The notes: generated by a model not told the origin, from the sequence alone. A stretch of DNA of 64,000 nt from Acetobacter malorum (GCF_001580615.1 NZ_LHZC01000053.1:1-64000), one strand, 5' to 3'. Shown: positions 37,327 through 46,549, counted from the stretch's first letter. Program-made: numbers and translations.

Positions 37327-38395
37327 GAGATCTGCTCCGGTTCGGAAGGCTTCACTGGCTATCCTCGTGACGGGAGTCCTTGGTGTCCTAGGCTCCCACT
37401 CCGCCGTTGCCATACCCGCGGCAGTGGCTCCACAGGGGCCTGTCTCAGGCGGCCAGATTTCTGAGGCAGTTCCTTTTGCCACAGCGCGCCCTAACGCTGG
37501 CGTGCCTTTCGGAAGCATGATGACGGCCGAGGGCAAGAACGGCCGCACAGTCGCGGCCCCACCCCCGGATTTGCCACTGGCCAGCGAGCCGATGTCGCAG
37601 GAAGATGGCCGGGTTCAGGCGACTTTCGACCGGATGAACGATCAGATCTCGGATCGGCTTAAAGGGCTCGCAATAGGCAACGGTAATCTCAAGCCTGCCA
37701 AGATCACCAACAAGGAGGCCGGGATAGTCGACCAGCTTTCTGACGAAGAGGTGCAGATCAAGCTTCTCGATGCGCGCAACCGCCACCTGGCTGCCGCCAT
37801 CAAGGCATGGTCAACTGCTTATGATCCTCACAAAGAGCAGATCGCGGCCAATGAAAAAATCGAGCAGAAAGGCAAAGACGGCACTAAATCCGCCACCGGA
37901 AATTCATCAGGAGCGACGGAACGCGGAACCTCCAACTCTGAAATGGAGCAGTTGCGTGAAGAAATTGAAAGCATGAAGGCTCAATCCCAGAAGGCTGACC
38001 CGCCACAAAAGCCGCCGCAGGATCCATATCCGGTCGTGACCGAAACCAGTGCGGACTTCAATGGGCGAATGACTGCCGACATCCTAGTGCCCTACGAAGG
38101 AGCGCTGGACAACGTCGGCGTCGGGGACGTGGTCCAGGAAGGCGTGACTATCGCCAGCATCAGCGAAAAGGTCGTTACAGTGAAAGACGCACGCACCGGG
38201 CATATTGTCCCACTGAGTTGGGGTAATCAGGTCCCAAAAACTCGCCCCAAAGTGGAAGACGAGAAACCTGCCTCAAAAGATGGTCGTTCGACCGGCAACC
38301 AGCAAAGCAGTGCGCGCCGAGCAGGTCCGGTTTTTAACTTTACCCCTCCGAAAATGCCCCCACCCCCGGTGTCAGCTCCTGCGCTCCAACGCTGA
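37316..38395 (+). CDS. pilP: Type IVb pilus protein PilP
   Basis: A 359-aa product. The ATG at 37316 (MHHKRSAPVRKASLAILVTG) with GAGG six bases upstream fits a signal peptide, and this start overlaps the pilO stop. Residues about 120-200 are a coiled coil (LRGLA-like then DEEVQIKLLDARNRHLAAAI). The C-terminal domain (NGRMTADILVPYEGALDNVG, then GDVVQEGVTIASISEKVV) matches PilP of conjugative thin pili. It is a periplasmic accessory factor. The tail is Pro-rich. Confidence 0.82.
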   Translation: MHHKRSAPVRKASLAILVTGVLGVLGSHSAVAIPAAVAPQGPVSGGQISEAVPFATARPNAGVPFGSMMTAEGKNGRTVAAPPPDLPLASEPMSQEDGRVQATFDRMNDQISDRLKGLAIGNGNLKPAKITNKEAGIVDQLSDEEVQIKLLDARNRHLAAAIKAWSTAYDPHKEQIAANEKIEQKGKDGTKSATGNSSGATERGTSNSEMEQLREEIESMKAQSQKADPPQKPPQDPYPVVTETSADFNGRMTADILVPYEGALDNVGVGDVVQEGVTIASISEKVVTVKDARTGHIVPLSWGNQVPKTRPKVEDEKPASKDGRSTGNQQSSARRAGPVFNFTPPKMPPPPVSAPALQR

Positions 38396-38422
38396 TGGGA
38401 CCTATCCAAAGGTAGCTCTCAC

Positions 38423-40450
38423 GTGGCTGTCAAAAAGCATAAGAAGAAAACGAATGCGAGCGGAGGAGGTCTACTTAAGTGGCTGACCACTGACACCTCC
38501 GTCTCCAAGAAGAATAGCCCCAGACCAGTCCCAAGCTCCAGGAAGGATGGGAGACGGAAATCATCTTCGCTGAGCTTTGCCAAGATAATTGCCTGGCTGA
38601 CGACAGACACGAAGCACCAGGCCAAAAACGCCAAAAATCCATTATCCCGCGACATGCGTCCTTTGGGGGCAGGCTCCTCCAGCATGCCCGCTCGTACAGG
38701 CGAGAAACTTCTTCTTCAGAAGTTTGAAAGTCAAAGAGACGTCGACTCTTTTGTCGATGAAATCAAGGAAGAGGCGCGGATAGTTGTTACCGGCCTGGGA
38801 TCGCCAATACCGGGATTGAATGAGAAGCACCGTGAAATGGCTGCTTTCGTCCTTTTGTCAGGAGAAGAGGATAGAGAGGGAGCGCCGGGGCAATTTGTCC
38901 ACCCGGAGAAGAAGCGCCTGGACCCGGTGGTGGCCGAGGCCAAAGACCTGATCCAAAAGGCTGGCTATATAGTCAACGGAGACGTCTCAGTCCCGCTCAA
39001 GGCGATCCCAGAGATTAACAATCTTGGCACCTCATATTTTCTGGGCCAATCCGGCGGTCAGAATATGACCGGCGAGGAAGTCAACAGCATCCAGAAGAAG
39101 TTGTTTTCGATCTATACGAGTGCAGCCCGAGCCGGTGCGTCTGATATCCATATTGATACACTCCCAGAAGGGTGCGCGATCAATTTTAGGATCTATGGAC
39201 AGATCAGAAACTATTCACACGAGACCTTTGCTGTAGGGCAGCAATTATGTCACGTCGCAGCGATACTCGCGACGGAGGGAGACCCACATTATGAGCCAGG
39301 TAAGTTTCAAGACAAGAACATGCGCCCTGGGGAGTATACGCTCCCCCACGGCATACAAAGCCTGCGCCTTCATTGGAACCCCGGCTCCAATGGCGCGAGG
39401 CAATGCGTAATACGTCTGAATAAAGAACCTCGCCGCATTCGTCCCGAAGACAAGCCTTTCCTGAAGGCCGGCTTCACTCCTGATCATGACGACGCATTCG
39501 CGCGCTTCCGGCAAAAGAAATCTGGCCTGCTGATCCTGTCCGGTCCCACGGGGAGTGGCAAAACCACCACTCTCACGATGAATGCGACGATCCTGTATTT
39601 CGAGAGAGAGACCAGGATCGCAATCAACACGCTCGAAGATCCCGTTGAGCAGCCGATCCTCGGTGCGTTCCAGACATCTGTTCCCAGCTCGGAATACAGA
39701 GTTGGTCTTAAAGCAATGGTGCGCTCGGATCCCGACGTGATTATCGTTTCCGAAATGCGCGATCAGGAATCCTCTGATCAGGCTATCCACGCATCGCGTA
39801 CAGGGCATCTCATGATGTCCACCACACACTGTGACCATGCAATCACCATACCCTCTCGAATCATGGATATGGGCGTCGACAAAATGAACGCTCTGGACGC
39901 ATCCATCATGAAGATGTGGGTCTCACAGAGGCTTGTTGGCGTGCTCTGCCCTCATTGCAGCATTCCTTACACGGAGGGCGTCAAGAAAGGCTTGCGGTCA
40001 CAGTTTGAATGCGAAAGCGTTCAGAACATTATCCCAGAGGAGTATTTTCCCAACCTCCGCATGATCAACCCGGTTATGTCCGAGAAAATGCTCGGGTGCG
40101 GGAAAAAGGGGTGTCGCTACGGCCAGTCCGGGGCCACGATTATCGCTGAAGTCATCGAGCCAGATAAAACCTTCATCAAATATCTGCGCGACATGGAGAC
40201 TGAAAAAGCGGAGCAGTATTGGCTAGATGAACTCGGGGGCATGCTTCTTGAGGAACATGCCATGCTTAAAACGGCCTTTGGGATCATAGATCCTCAAGAA
40301 CTTCTCGGCGTTTCAGAAAATCCCGGCGCGCTGAAAAAGGATAGGATACTTACCCTACTCAAAGACAAAGGTGAGAAATGGTTTGGATCTGTAATTTCAA
40401 AGGATAAACTTGAGGAAGGATCTACCAGAGAGAAAGCCTCCAAATCATGA
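38423..40450 (+). CDS. pilQ: Pilus extension ATPase PilQ (GspE/PilB family)
   Basis: The 675-aa product starts at GTG 38423 with AAAGGT upstream. The first 90 residues are basic and contain a repeated phrase (WLTTDTSV / WLTTDTKH). The N2-type domain with ASDIHIDTLPEGCAIN (about 235-250) precedes the ATPase: Walker A GPTGSGKTTTL (about 373), Asp box INTLEDPVE, Walker B DVIIVSEMRD (about 437), His box STTHCDH, and two zinc-type Cys pairs (CPHC near 508, CGKKGC near 559). It powers pilus assembly at the inner membrane. The stop overlaps the start of a truncated paralogue by four bases. Confidence 0.93.
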   Translation: MAVKKHKKKTNASGGGLLKWLTTDTSVSKKNSPRPVPSSRKDGRRKSSSLSFAKIIAWLTTDTKHQAKNAKNPLSRDMRPLGAGSSSMPARTGEKLLLQKFESQRDVDSFVDEIKEEARIVVTGLGSPIPGLNEKHREMAAFVLLSGEEDREGAPGQFVHPEKKRLDPVVAEAKDLIQKAGYIVNGDVSVPLKAIPEINNLGTSYFLGQSGGQNMTGEEVNSIQKKLFSIYTSAARAGASDIHIDTLPEGCAINFRIYGQIRNYSHETFAVGQQLCHVAAILATEGDPHYEPGKFQDKNMRPGEYTLPHGIQSLRLHWNPGSNGARQCVIRLNKEPRRIRPEDKPFLKAGFTPDHDDAFARFRQKKSGLLILSGPTGSGKTTTLTMNATILYFERETRIAINTLEDPVEQPILGAFQTSVPSSEYRVGLKAMVRSDPDVIIVSEMRDQESSDQAIHASRTGHLMMSTTHCDHAITIPSRIMDMGVDKMNALDASIMKMWVSQRLVGVLCPHCSIPYTEGVKKGLRSQFECESVQNIIPEEYFPNLRMINPVMSEKMLGCGKKGCRYGQSGATIIAEVIEPDKTFIKYLRDMETEKAEQYWLDELGGMLLEEHAMLKTAFGIIDPQELLGVSENPGALKKDRILTLLKDKGEKWFGSVISKDKLEEGSTREKASKS

Positions 40451-41355
40451 CGGCCACCAACAATACAGCAATTGTCACTTCTTCTGACGAAATAGCCATC
40501 CCTCCATATGCTGCTGTCGGATCTTTTCCGGGCCACCATCCATTGATCCAAGCAGGCTTCACTCAGGATCAGGTCAAGGAGTTCTATGCCTGGCGGCAAG
40601 AGGGCAGAAAGAGCCTTCTCATTGTGTCAGGGCCGACAGGGAATGGCCTGACAACGACATTGAGAATGACCTCCGACATAATCCTGGCTTACAACTCGGT
40701 CGTGATTTCTGAAATTCGCGACAAAAAGAGTGCTGAACTAGCGATTAGCGCTGCAGCCGATTTCAAGACTATGGGCGCAATGCATGGCGAAAATGCAATG
40801 AGCATTCCGGGGCGTCTTGCGGGAATGGGGATCGATAGAAGGGATGCCCTTAGCCCCCACGTCATGGGTCTTTGGGTCTCTCAAAGAGTGGCTACCAAAC
40901 TCTGCCCTCACTGCAGCATTTCTTACGAAGAGGCCGTAAAAACAGGGAAGCGGTCTGAAACCGAATACAAAATAATAGAAAATATTATCCCTGAAGAGTA
41001 CCTCCATCGCATCCGCATCCTCAATTCAGGCTCTACCCTTTCCCAAAACGGCTGCGGCAATGACGGGTGCCGTTACGGAGCGACAGGAAGAGACCTTATC
41101 GCGGAGGTGATAAAGCCTGACGGCAGGTTCCTAAGCCTTCTGCGCGATAATGAGACAAAGGGAGCAACGACTTACTGGCTAAATCAGCTTGGCGGCATGC
41201 TCATTGCGGAACATGCGGCGCTGAAAGTAGCATTCGGGATTATTGACCCGCGGGATCTTCTGGGAGTGCTGGAGAATTCGCGCCCCCTGCAGAAAGAGCG
41301 CATCCTCCATCTTCTCAAAACCAAAGGTGAGAAATGGTTTGGATCTGATGCCTGA
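40447..41355 (+). CDS. Truncated, Walker-A-defective PilQ paralogue
   Basis: The 302-aa product aligns with the C-terminal half of PilQ from the Walker A loop to the last residues (both end KGEKWFGS plus a tail). It lacks the N-terminal ~350 residues of PilQ. The Walker A reads GPTGNGLTTTL, so the catalytic Lys is Leu. About 45 residues between Walker A and Walker B, including the Asp box, are missing; Walker B has become VVISEIRD. The zinc Cys pairs (CPHC, CGNDGC) are kept. It is an intact frame, coupled to pilQ by ATGA, with an acceptable start. It cannot bind ATP normally; likely a structural partner, or a decaying duplicate. Confidence 0.85.
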   Translation: MTATNNTAIVTSSDEIAIPPYAAVGSFPGHHPLIQAGFTQDQVKEFYAWRQEGRKSLLIVSGPTGNGLTTTLRMTSDIILAYNSVVISEIRDKKSAELAISAAADFKTMGAMHGENAMSIPGRLAGMGIDRRDALSPHVMGLWVSQRVATKLCPHCSISYEEAVKTGKRSETEYKIIENIIPEEYLHRIRILNSGSTLSQNGCGNDGCRYGATGRDLIAEVIKPDGRFLSLLRDNETKGATTYWLNQLGGMLIAEHAALKVAFGIIDPRDLLGVLENSRPLQKERILHLLKTKGEKWFGSDA

Positions 41356-41378
41356 CAATCAGGAAAAGAACAAACATT

Positions 41379-42482
41379 ATGAGCTTTAGCGACATCCTTG
41401 CGCTGGCCGGCATTGACCCTCAGAGATTGCTTTTGCAGGTCAATAAACTGAGGTTCACTGCCACCAATCGGATTAAGATGTATGACATGCTGGAAAACCT
41501 TGCCGATCAGGGGGATTCTATCAGTGACGCATTAAAGCTGATTTATGAGGTCGCCTCAGAAGATGGTAAGAAGCCAAATGCTTTACTGGCATACATTGCC
41601 AGGGACTGGCGCGACAAAGTCGAAAAAACAATCCCATTATCTGATGCCGTTGCTGAGTGGGTTCCTGCACGCGAACGCATGGCAATCGCCGCCAGCGGCA
41701 AAACCGGGCAAATAGCTCAATCTCTTCGTGATGTAATTTTCGTTATGGATGGGGAAATCCAGATCAAAACCGCTATCAAAGAAGCAGCAAAAGAGCCAAT
41801 TATTTCAGTGATTATGTCGCTAGGTCTTTATTACGTATTTTCTTCAAGGGTTATCCCCCAGTTCGCACTAATCCTTCCTCCGGATAAATGGTCTGGTGTC
41901 CCCTATGCGGCCCTGTGGATGAGTCAGAACCTGATTGCCACATTAGTGCCCATTATATCGGTAGTCATCGGAGGTATAATTGCCATTGCCTATTCCATAC
42001 CGAGATGGACCGGTCGCACTAGAGTGTTTTTTGACAGATTACCCCCATGGTCAGTTTACCGAATTCTGATGGGGGGAAGTTTTCTACTGACAATCTCCTC
42101 TCTGCGTCGTTCCGGGATGCCTGAAAAACAAATCCTTCAAATGATGACAAAGGGGGCGTCTCCGTGGCTTATTGAACGCCTTCTAGCCACCCGACACATA
42201 CTTGGATCAGGTGGTAAAACCATGGGGGACGCTCTCTATGAAACAGGGCTGGAGTTCCCATCTAAAGAGACAACTATCATATTGAGGGCTTACTCAAAAA
42301 ATCCTTCAACATTCGATAAAAAACTGGAAATCGTAGGCCGGAAATGGCTGATATCAGGCGTCGGCAGGACAAAGCAAATCATTGCCACCGTTAACGTCAT
42401 CACCCAAATCATGTTCTATGGTGTTCTTGTATTCTTCGGCAGCGCCCTTTCCTTGCTTGAGATGCAACTAGCGGGTAAATAA
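41379..42482 (+). CDS. pilR: Type IVb pilus inner-membrane protein PilR (GspF family)
   Basis: A 367-aa polytopic protein of the GspF/PilC family: two copies of the cytoplasmic helical domain (first with LSDAVAEWVPARERMAIAAS, second with TMGDALYETGLEFPSKETTI) and hydrophobic helices near residues 142-165, 180-210 and 335-360. It forms the inner-membrane platform for the assembly ATPase. It follows the PilQ paralogue by 23 nt. The second half has the kept F-domain glycine-rich loops. Confidence 0.88.
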   Translation: MSFSDILALAGIDPQRLLLQVNKLRFTATNRIKMYDMLENLADQGDSISDALKLIYEVASEDGKKPNALLAYIARDWRDKVEKTIPLSDAVAEWVPARERMAIAASGKTGQIAQSLRDVIFVMDGEIQIKTAIKEAAKEPIISVIMSLGLYYVFSSRVIPQFALILPPDKWSGVPYAALWMSQNLIATLVPIISVVIGGIIAIAYSIPRWTGRTRVFFDRLPPWSVYRILMGGSFLLTISSLRRSGMPEKQILQMMTKGASPWLIERLLATRHILGSGGKTMGDALYETGLEFPSKETTIILRAYSKNPSTFDKKLEIVGRKWLISGVGRTKQIIATVNVITQIMFYGVLVFFGSALSLLEMQLAGK

Positions 42483-42491
42483 TCTTTGTAT

Positions 42492-42511
42492 ATTAACGAC
42501 ACATTAACGAC
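42492..42511 (+). promoter_or_regulatory. Direct repeats upstream of pilS
   Basis: The nonamer ATTAACGAC occurs at 42492-42500 and 42503-42511, an 11-bp period that places both on one DNA face. This lies in the 205-nt gap between pilR and pilS, where a separate pilin promoter would be expected. Operator role is inference. Confidence 0.35.
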
Positions 42512-42687
42512 GGCAGCTTTAATAGCCTGTCGATTACTTTTTTATTGGAAACTGCCCCTTTCGCTTTCTAACCTTGTGTTCACAGGAGAGTAGAGGCCCC
42601 CAGCAGTCCGCGATAATTGGCCCCAGCAATCCTAATTCCATCTCGCCCTCAGACTAAGAGGCAGTTATCCATACCGAGGATTGAAAT

Positions 42688-43371
42688 ATGCCGACATCGC
42701 AGCCACATTCCCTCCATTGCCATCTGGAGGCACCAGCCGGAGCCGTGACGCTTCCGAAGGAGGTGGGGAAACCCTCCGCGCACATGAACTTACCGTGGGT
42801 GGCGAGAATAACTCCCAAGAGGAAAAAAGACGAAGCTGGCTTTACGCCACTTCAGATCTCTGCCGGCCTGATTGTTCTGGCAATCTTGGTGGCACTCGCT
42901 GTCAACCAGATCAACAACATGTTTACGCGCCAGAAAGTGGATTCAACGCTCACGCTGCTGGCGGAAATCAACCAGAGTGCGGCTGACCTTTGCCCCAATG
43001 GCAACTACGGCGGCAGCGGGAATGGTTGTGATATCGATATCGGGGCAATTGCCAAGGACGGTATCGCTCCTGCTTATACCAACCAGGACAAGACCGAGAT
43101 CATCGATCCGTTCAACGGCCAGGTTACGATTGCTGCGGCAACGACAGAGCAATCCAACGATTCCCTGAGCATCACTATGCCTGGTGTTTCACAGAGCGCA
43201 TGTGAATCCCTTGCCACCAAGCCTGTCGGCGATGGAACAATCTCTGTTACTGTCAACGGCACCGCAGGCGCGCAGGCGCAGATGACAGCTCAAGAGGCGG
43301 AGGCCGCTTGCGCCTCGACCGGTGGTGCTCAAAGCTACAACTTCATCTACATCACCAAGCCCGGCAACTAA
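42688..43371 (+). CDS. pilS: Major type IVb pilin PilS
   Basis: The prepilin motif KKDEAGFTPLQISAGLIVLA shows cleavage after Gly51, giving a mature pilin starting with Phe and a long hydrophobic helix. Mature residue 5 is Gln, where pilins nearly always have Glu. A Cys pair in the C-terminal domain (ACESLATK and AACASTGG) plus an inner pair (DLCPNG, NGCDID) are present. Starting at ATG 42688 (GAGG 8 nt upstream) the leader is 51 aa, unusually long; ATG 42784 gives a 19-aa leader but poor ribosome site. It is the major fibre subunit by position and length. Confidence 0.85.
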   Translation: MPTSQPHSLHCHLEAPAGAVTLPKEVGKPSAHMNLPWVARITPKRKKDEAGFTPLQISAGLIVLAILVALAVNQINNMFTRQKVDSTLTLLAEINQSAADLCPNGNYGGSGNGCDIDIGAIAKDGIAPAYTNQDKTEIIDPFNGQVTIAAATTEQSNDSLSITMPGVSQSACESLATKPVGDGTISVTVNGTAGAQAQMTAQEAEAACASTGGAQSYNFIYITKPGN

Positions 43372-43378
43372 GCCGGGC
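43359..43378 (+). terminator. Hairpin at the pilS stop
   Basis: A perfect 7-bp GC stem GCCCGGC / GCCGGGC with loop AACTAA spans the pilS stop codon. No T-run follows. It probably protects the abundant pilin transcript or attenuates read-through into the next gene. Confidence 0.55.
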
Positions 43379-43401
43379 ACCCCCTCGCCTGATCCCGTCT
43401 T

Positions 43402-43932
43402 ATGTATATCGTCTTCATCATTCTCTTTATGACGTTGCTGACATACAATGCCATGCCGATGCATGGTTCTGACGCAGAGGAGCAGGCGAGGCAAAGGGCG
43501 GCCGTTGTCGCCCTCCAGATGGAGCACTATCACAGCCTGGCTCTCCAGAAATGCTGGCCCACTGGAACCGACGCACATCCCATAGCCAACAAATGTGCCG
43601 TAGGGATAGTCACTCCCGATCCGATTGAGATGGGCCAGACAATCAGCTACGAGACGACCTTCACCAGCGTAACAGATGGCCAGTGGATGGTGACCTACTG
43701 GACGCCCGACCAGATCGACATGGATTATCCTGTGAATATGGCAGGCCTCGTCGCCAATGACATAAAAAACAACACATGGGATACAGTCCACGCTGGCATC
43801 TATAATGCCGAAACCCAAAGGTTCGGAAGCGTTCCAGGCGCGCAGCCCCTCCCACTTGCGGCCAACTTCGGCGGGATAGAAATTCCGGACGGGTCTGTGG
43901 TGCAGGAAACGGAAATTGATTATCGCTATTAA
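43402..43932 (+). CDS. pilM: Thin-pilus accessory protein PilM-like
   Basis: A 176-aa product with an N-terminal hydrophobic anchor (MYIVFIILFMTLLTY), a short coiled coil (EEQARQRAAVVALQMEH) and a periplasmic domain with one Cys pair (KCWPTGTD and NKCAVG). This layout fits PilM of IncI thin-pilus operons (a small inner-membrane protein), except that in R64 pilM lies near the front of the operon. It starts 30 nt after pilS. Identity at sequence level is not certain. Confidence 0.6.
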   Translation: MYIVFIILFMTLLTYNAMPMHGSDAEEQARQRAAVVALQMEHYHSLALQKCWPTGTDAHPIANKCAVGIVTPDPIEMGQTISYETTFTSVTDGQWMVTYWTPDQIDMDYPVNMAGLVANDIKNNTWDTVHAGIYNAETQRFGSVPGAQPLPLAANFGGIEIPDGSVVQETEIDYRY

Positions 43933-44033
43933 TCCTTAATCACTGCTCGGCATTTATCCTTCAGAGTGAAATTTCCGCCCTAGAAATCATTCCTTTTTGG
44001 ATTATAAGAATTCAAAACGAAGCAAAGGCACCT

Positions 44034-45044
44034 ATGACTATGGACACATTTTCTAAATTGAGCCTTCGCAAGGCCATTGCGGGGACGCGAGATTTGGAAA
44101 ATGACTGGCGGCTTTGGACACACAAGAACGGTCGGGCTTTCGCGATAGAATGGAGTGGAATACCCGATCTCTATTACGTCACAGAAAGCACGCCACTTTC
44201 TCGCATAGCTATCGAAACCAGATCTAAAGACGGGACGATTATCGTCCATTTCGTCGAAGACCCATCCCTTCATGCTCGCTTCATTTCAGCCCCCAACGAT
44301 CTATCGGCGATCATTCGCAAGGTGCATGGCGAAGGTGCAGATGCAGTCAGACATCCACCGGCAACCGACCTGAGGCGCCTGCGCGCATTATCGGAAGTCG
44401 AGGCGGTTGAAGCCATCTCTGATTGCATCGCTGTAAACCAGCGCTTCATTCCCCCTCTTCTCATGCTTGACCTGAGCCATCAGCGCATGAGCGCGCTCGC
44501 GCAGGAAGAGAACAACTCGACAACGAAATGCGACGGAAGCGACTCAATGTCGGGCCAGTCCCAGTCCGTCCCATGGCTGTTTCGGGGGCTTGGCGATAAG
44601 AATGGTCCACTTCAGAAGCCCGTCCGTGATCTCATACTGGCCCATCTTAATGCGCCGTCAGAAGAAACATGGGACGCTGTCGCTCGCCAGACTATCTCAA
44701 GGACGATACGTTTCCACTCACCCTGGTCCACATGGACACAAATAAGACCTGAAGAGGCACAGCGCTGCCTTGTGGAAGATTCCGGCTGGGAGAAATATCC
44801 TGACAAAGACACCTTCCTTGCCATCCTGGATCACGCAAGAGCCGCTGAAGCCTCGTTCGAGAGATCCTGCTCCACCACTCCTGAAGATGTGCTCCGGTCA
44901 ACTATCCGCCGAGAGAACCTCATAAGGGGCCAGATCGGAATGCCTGAGCTTCAGCCGGACGAAATCGAAGCCGCCATGGGAGATCCCTCCGCGTGGCTGG
45001 CAGGCGATCAGAAAGAGAATGAGTTTCCAAGGAAAATCTGCTGA
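44034..45044 (+). CDS. Hypothetical protein, 336 aa
   Basis: Not recognised. The start MTMDTFSKLSLRKAIAGT has AAAGG five bases upstream. The protein is soluble, with an N-terminal beta-rich part (FAIEWSGIPDLYYVTES) and a helical C-terminal half with several Trp (FHSPWSTWTQIRPEEAQRCL). No signal peptide or membrane segment is evident. It lies between the pil operon and the CRISPR leader. Confidence 0.6.
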   Translation: MTMDTFSKLSLRKAIAGTRDLENDWRLWTHKNGRAFAIEWSGIPDLYYVTESTPLSRIAIETRSKDGTIIVHFVEDPSLHARFISAPNDLSAIIRKVHGEGADAVRHPPATDLRRLRALSEVEAVEAISDCIAVNQRFIPPLLMLDLSHQRMSALAQEENNSTTKCDGSDSMSGQSQSVPWLFRGLGDKNGPLQKPVRDLILAHLNAPSEETWDAVARQTISRTIRFHSPWSTWTQIRPEEAQRCLVEDSGWEKYPDKDTFLAILDHARAAEASFERSCSTTPEDVLRSTIRRENLIRGQIGMPELQPDEIEAAMGDPSAWLAGDQKENEFPRKIC

Positions 45045-45148
45045 GGCCCGATCTATTCAGACTGGACATCACCTCAAGAATCCCTTAAAAATCTGGTAGT
45101 TTCTTTGACATCAAAAAAAACATTTTGAAACAATAGTTTCCAGAAAGA
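45045..45148 (+). promoter_or_regulatory. CRISPR leader
   Basis: 104 nt of AT-rich DNA (including ATCAAAAAAAACATTTTG) directly before the first repeat on the side of the most regular repeats. It fits a leader that would carry the array promoter; no further elements can be named. Confidence 0.5.
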
Positions 45149-45426
45149 GTGTTTCCCGCGTGTGCGGGGATGAACCGTCGGTCTGCTAGCCACCTCAGAG
45201 CCTCAGGGTGTGTTTCCCGCGTGTGCGGGGATGAACCGCTAGCCTAGGAATCGTAACAAAAGCGGCTGAAGTGTTTCCCGCGTGTGCGGGGATGAACCGA
45301 GCCGCTCCGACAGAATGCGGCCCAACCGGTCGTGTTTCCCGCGTGTGCGGGGATGAACCGCCAGCCTTGGGAAGATATGCTGCGAGGCTCGGGTGTTGTG
45401 TTTCCCGCGTGTGCGGGGATGAACCC
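45149..45426 (+). CRISPR. Type I-E-like CRISPR array, 5 repeats / 4 spacers
   Basis: Five 29-nt repeats start at 45149, 45210, 45271, 45332 and 45398. They begin GTGTTTCCCGCG and end GGGGATGAACCG; the fifth ends in C instead of G. Spacers are 32, 32, 32 and 37 nt. The repeat has the type I-E form with inner palindrome CCCGCG-TGTG-CGGGG. A fragment after the last repeat (AAATCAAACTGAATTT) recurs in the decayed array downstream. No cas genes are in the window, so the array depends on a host system or is inactive. Confidence 0.95.
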
Positions 45427-45631
45427 GAAATCAAACTGAATTTCGCATCTCTTCTTAATTTGTGGTTCTCAAATCCTATCGGTTCCGAACATTTATTGAC
45501 ATTGAGAAGAGCGGACGGCATTCCTTGGATAAAGGGGCCTCCTGAACCTGTCGCCGGGTTAAACAGGCATATCGAAACCTAATCCTCTCCAAGCGTCATT
45601 CCATGATGCGTGTAATCGGCGATCGCAATGA

Positions 45632-46549
45632 ATGGGCTTGATGATTGTGAGATCTTTCTCCTCGCATGACGTGTCCGATGCCATTCGTGGCATTCGTAAC
45701 GACTTCAGCACGCTCATTAAGCAGCAATATCCTGATCGCTCTGTGAAGCTGTGTCATATCGCTGAAGCGGTCGCGGCGTCCTTCGGGTTCAACACCTATC
45801 AGGGGTTGAAAACAGCAGTTGCATCAGGCGCATGGCCCAAACCTAAAACATGCCTTTTGGTTGATCCGTATGCTGCGCCAGTTCGGTTCGCTACCCGTTT
45901 GAAGGCATTGCAGCCGGATGGGTGTGACGACCCGGAGGTCCTCATGCGTCTGTATTCCCGTGCGACTTGCTGGTTGTCAGATGACCGACTGATCCTGAAT
46001 GGCTTGCCGGCCGCGTCGCGCATGAGGGAAGAAAGAGACTATATCGTCCGGACCATCGCCAACCTGGCCGATCTTGACGATCAGATGTGGCGCGGCCGGG
46101 GTGTAACCTTGCTTAATGCGATCGTGTCCGGGTTGTTGTGGATCGCGATCTATCGTTATGACCCCATCACCCCGGAAAAACTCGAACGAGCTTTGACATG
46201 GGAGGGAGCCACCGCCCTTCTTCGTGCCCTGCGCGATCCTCTCCAATCCGCGAGGTTAGGAGGTTCCACAGCAGTGCTTGCACAGGAATTGCAGATGGCC
46301 CTGGTAGCCGAAAAGCATTCTTTCCGCGTCTGGCGCAAATGCTTTGATATGGCCATAATGCGTCTGCGCGTGATGGGATGGGAGGCTGTTGTGTTCGCGT
46401 CGCCTGCGAAGGATATCGCTTTCTGGACGAATGAATTCGCCAAGGTATGTGGCTCTAGCCTTTACCCTTCTGCATATAGCATTTTCCTTGAGGAACGTTA
46501 CACGCGCCTAGATAAATTTGAGAGCACTCATTCTCGGGGGGATGGCTAA
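45632..46549 (+). CDS. Hypothetical protein between two CRISPR loci
   Basis: Not recognised. The 305-aa product begins MGLMIVRSFSSHDVSDAIRG; residues about 10-65 (KLCHIAEAVAASFGFNTYQG) look like a small helical DNA-contact type domain seen at the front of some plasmid proteins, a weak impression. The body is helical with many Arg/Trp (FRVWRKCFDMAIMRLRVMG). No Cas signature is present. No good ribosome site is visible. It sits exactly between the intact and the decayed array. Confidence 0.5.
   Translation: MGLMIVRSFSSHDVSDAIRGIRNDFSTLIKQQYPDRSVKLCHIAEAVAASFGFNTYQGLKTAVASGAWPKPKTCLLVDPYAAPVRFATRLKALQPDGCDDPEVLMRLYSRATCWLSDDRLILNGLPAASRMREERDYIVRTIANLADLDDQMWRGRGVTLLNAIVSGLLWIAIYRYDPITPEKLERALTWEGATALLRALRDPLQSARLGGSTAVLAQELQMALVAEKHSFRVWRKCFDMAIMRLRVMGWEAVVFASPAKDIAFWTNEFAKVCGSSLYPSAYSIFLEERYTRLDKFESTHSRGDG

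Noticed and set aside
45195..45582. Two frames through the first CRISPR array
   Set aside because: Their repeated translation (for example VCGDEP) comes from the CRISPR repeats.
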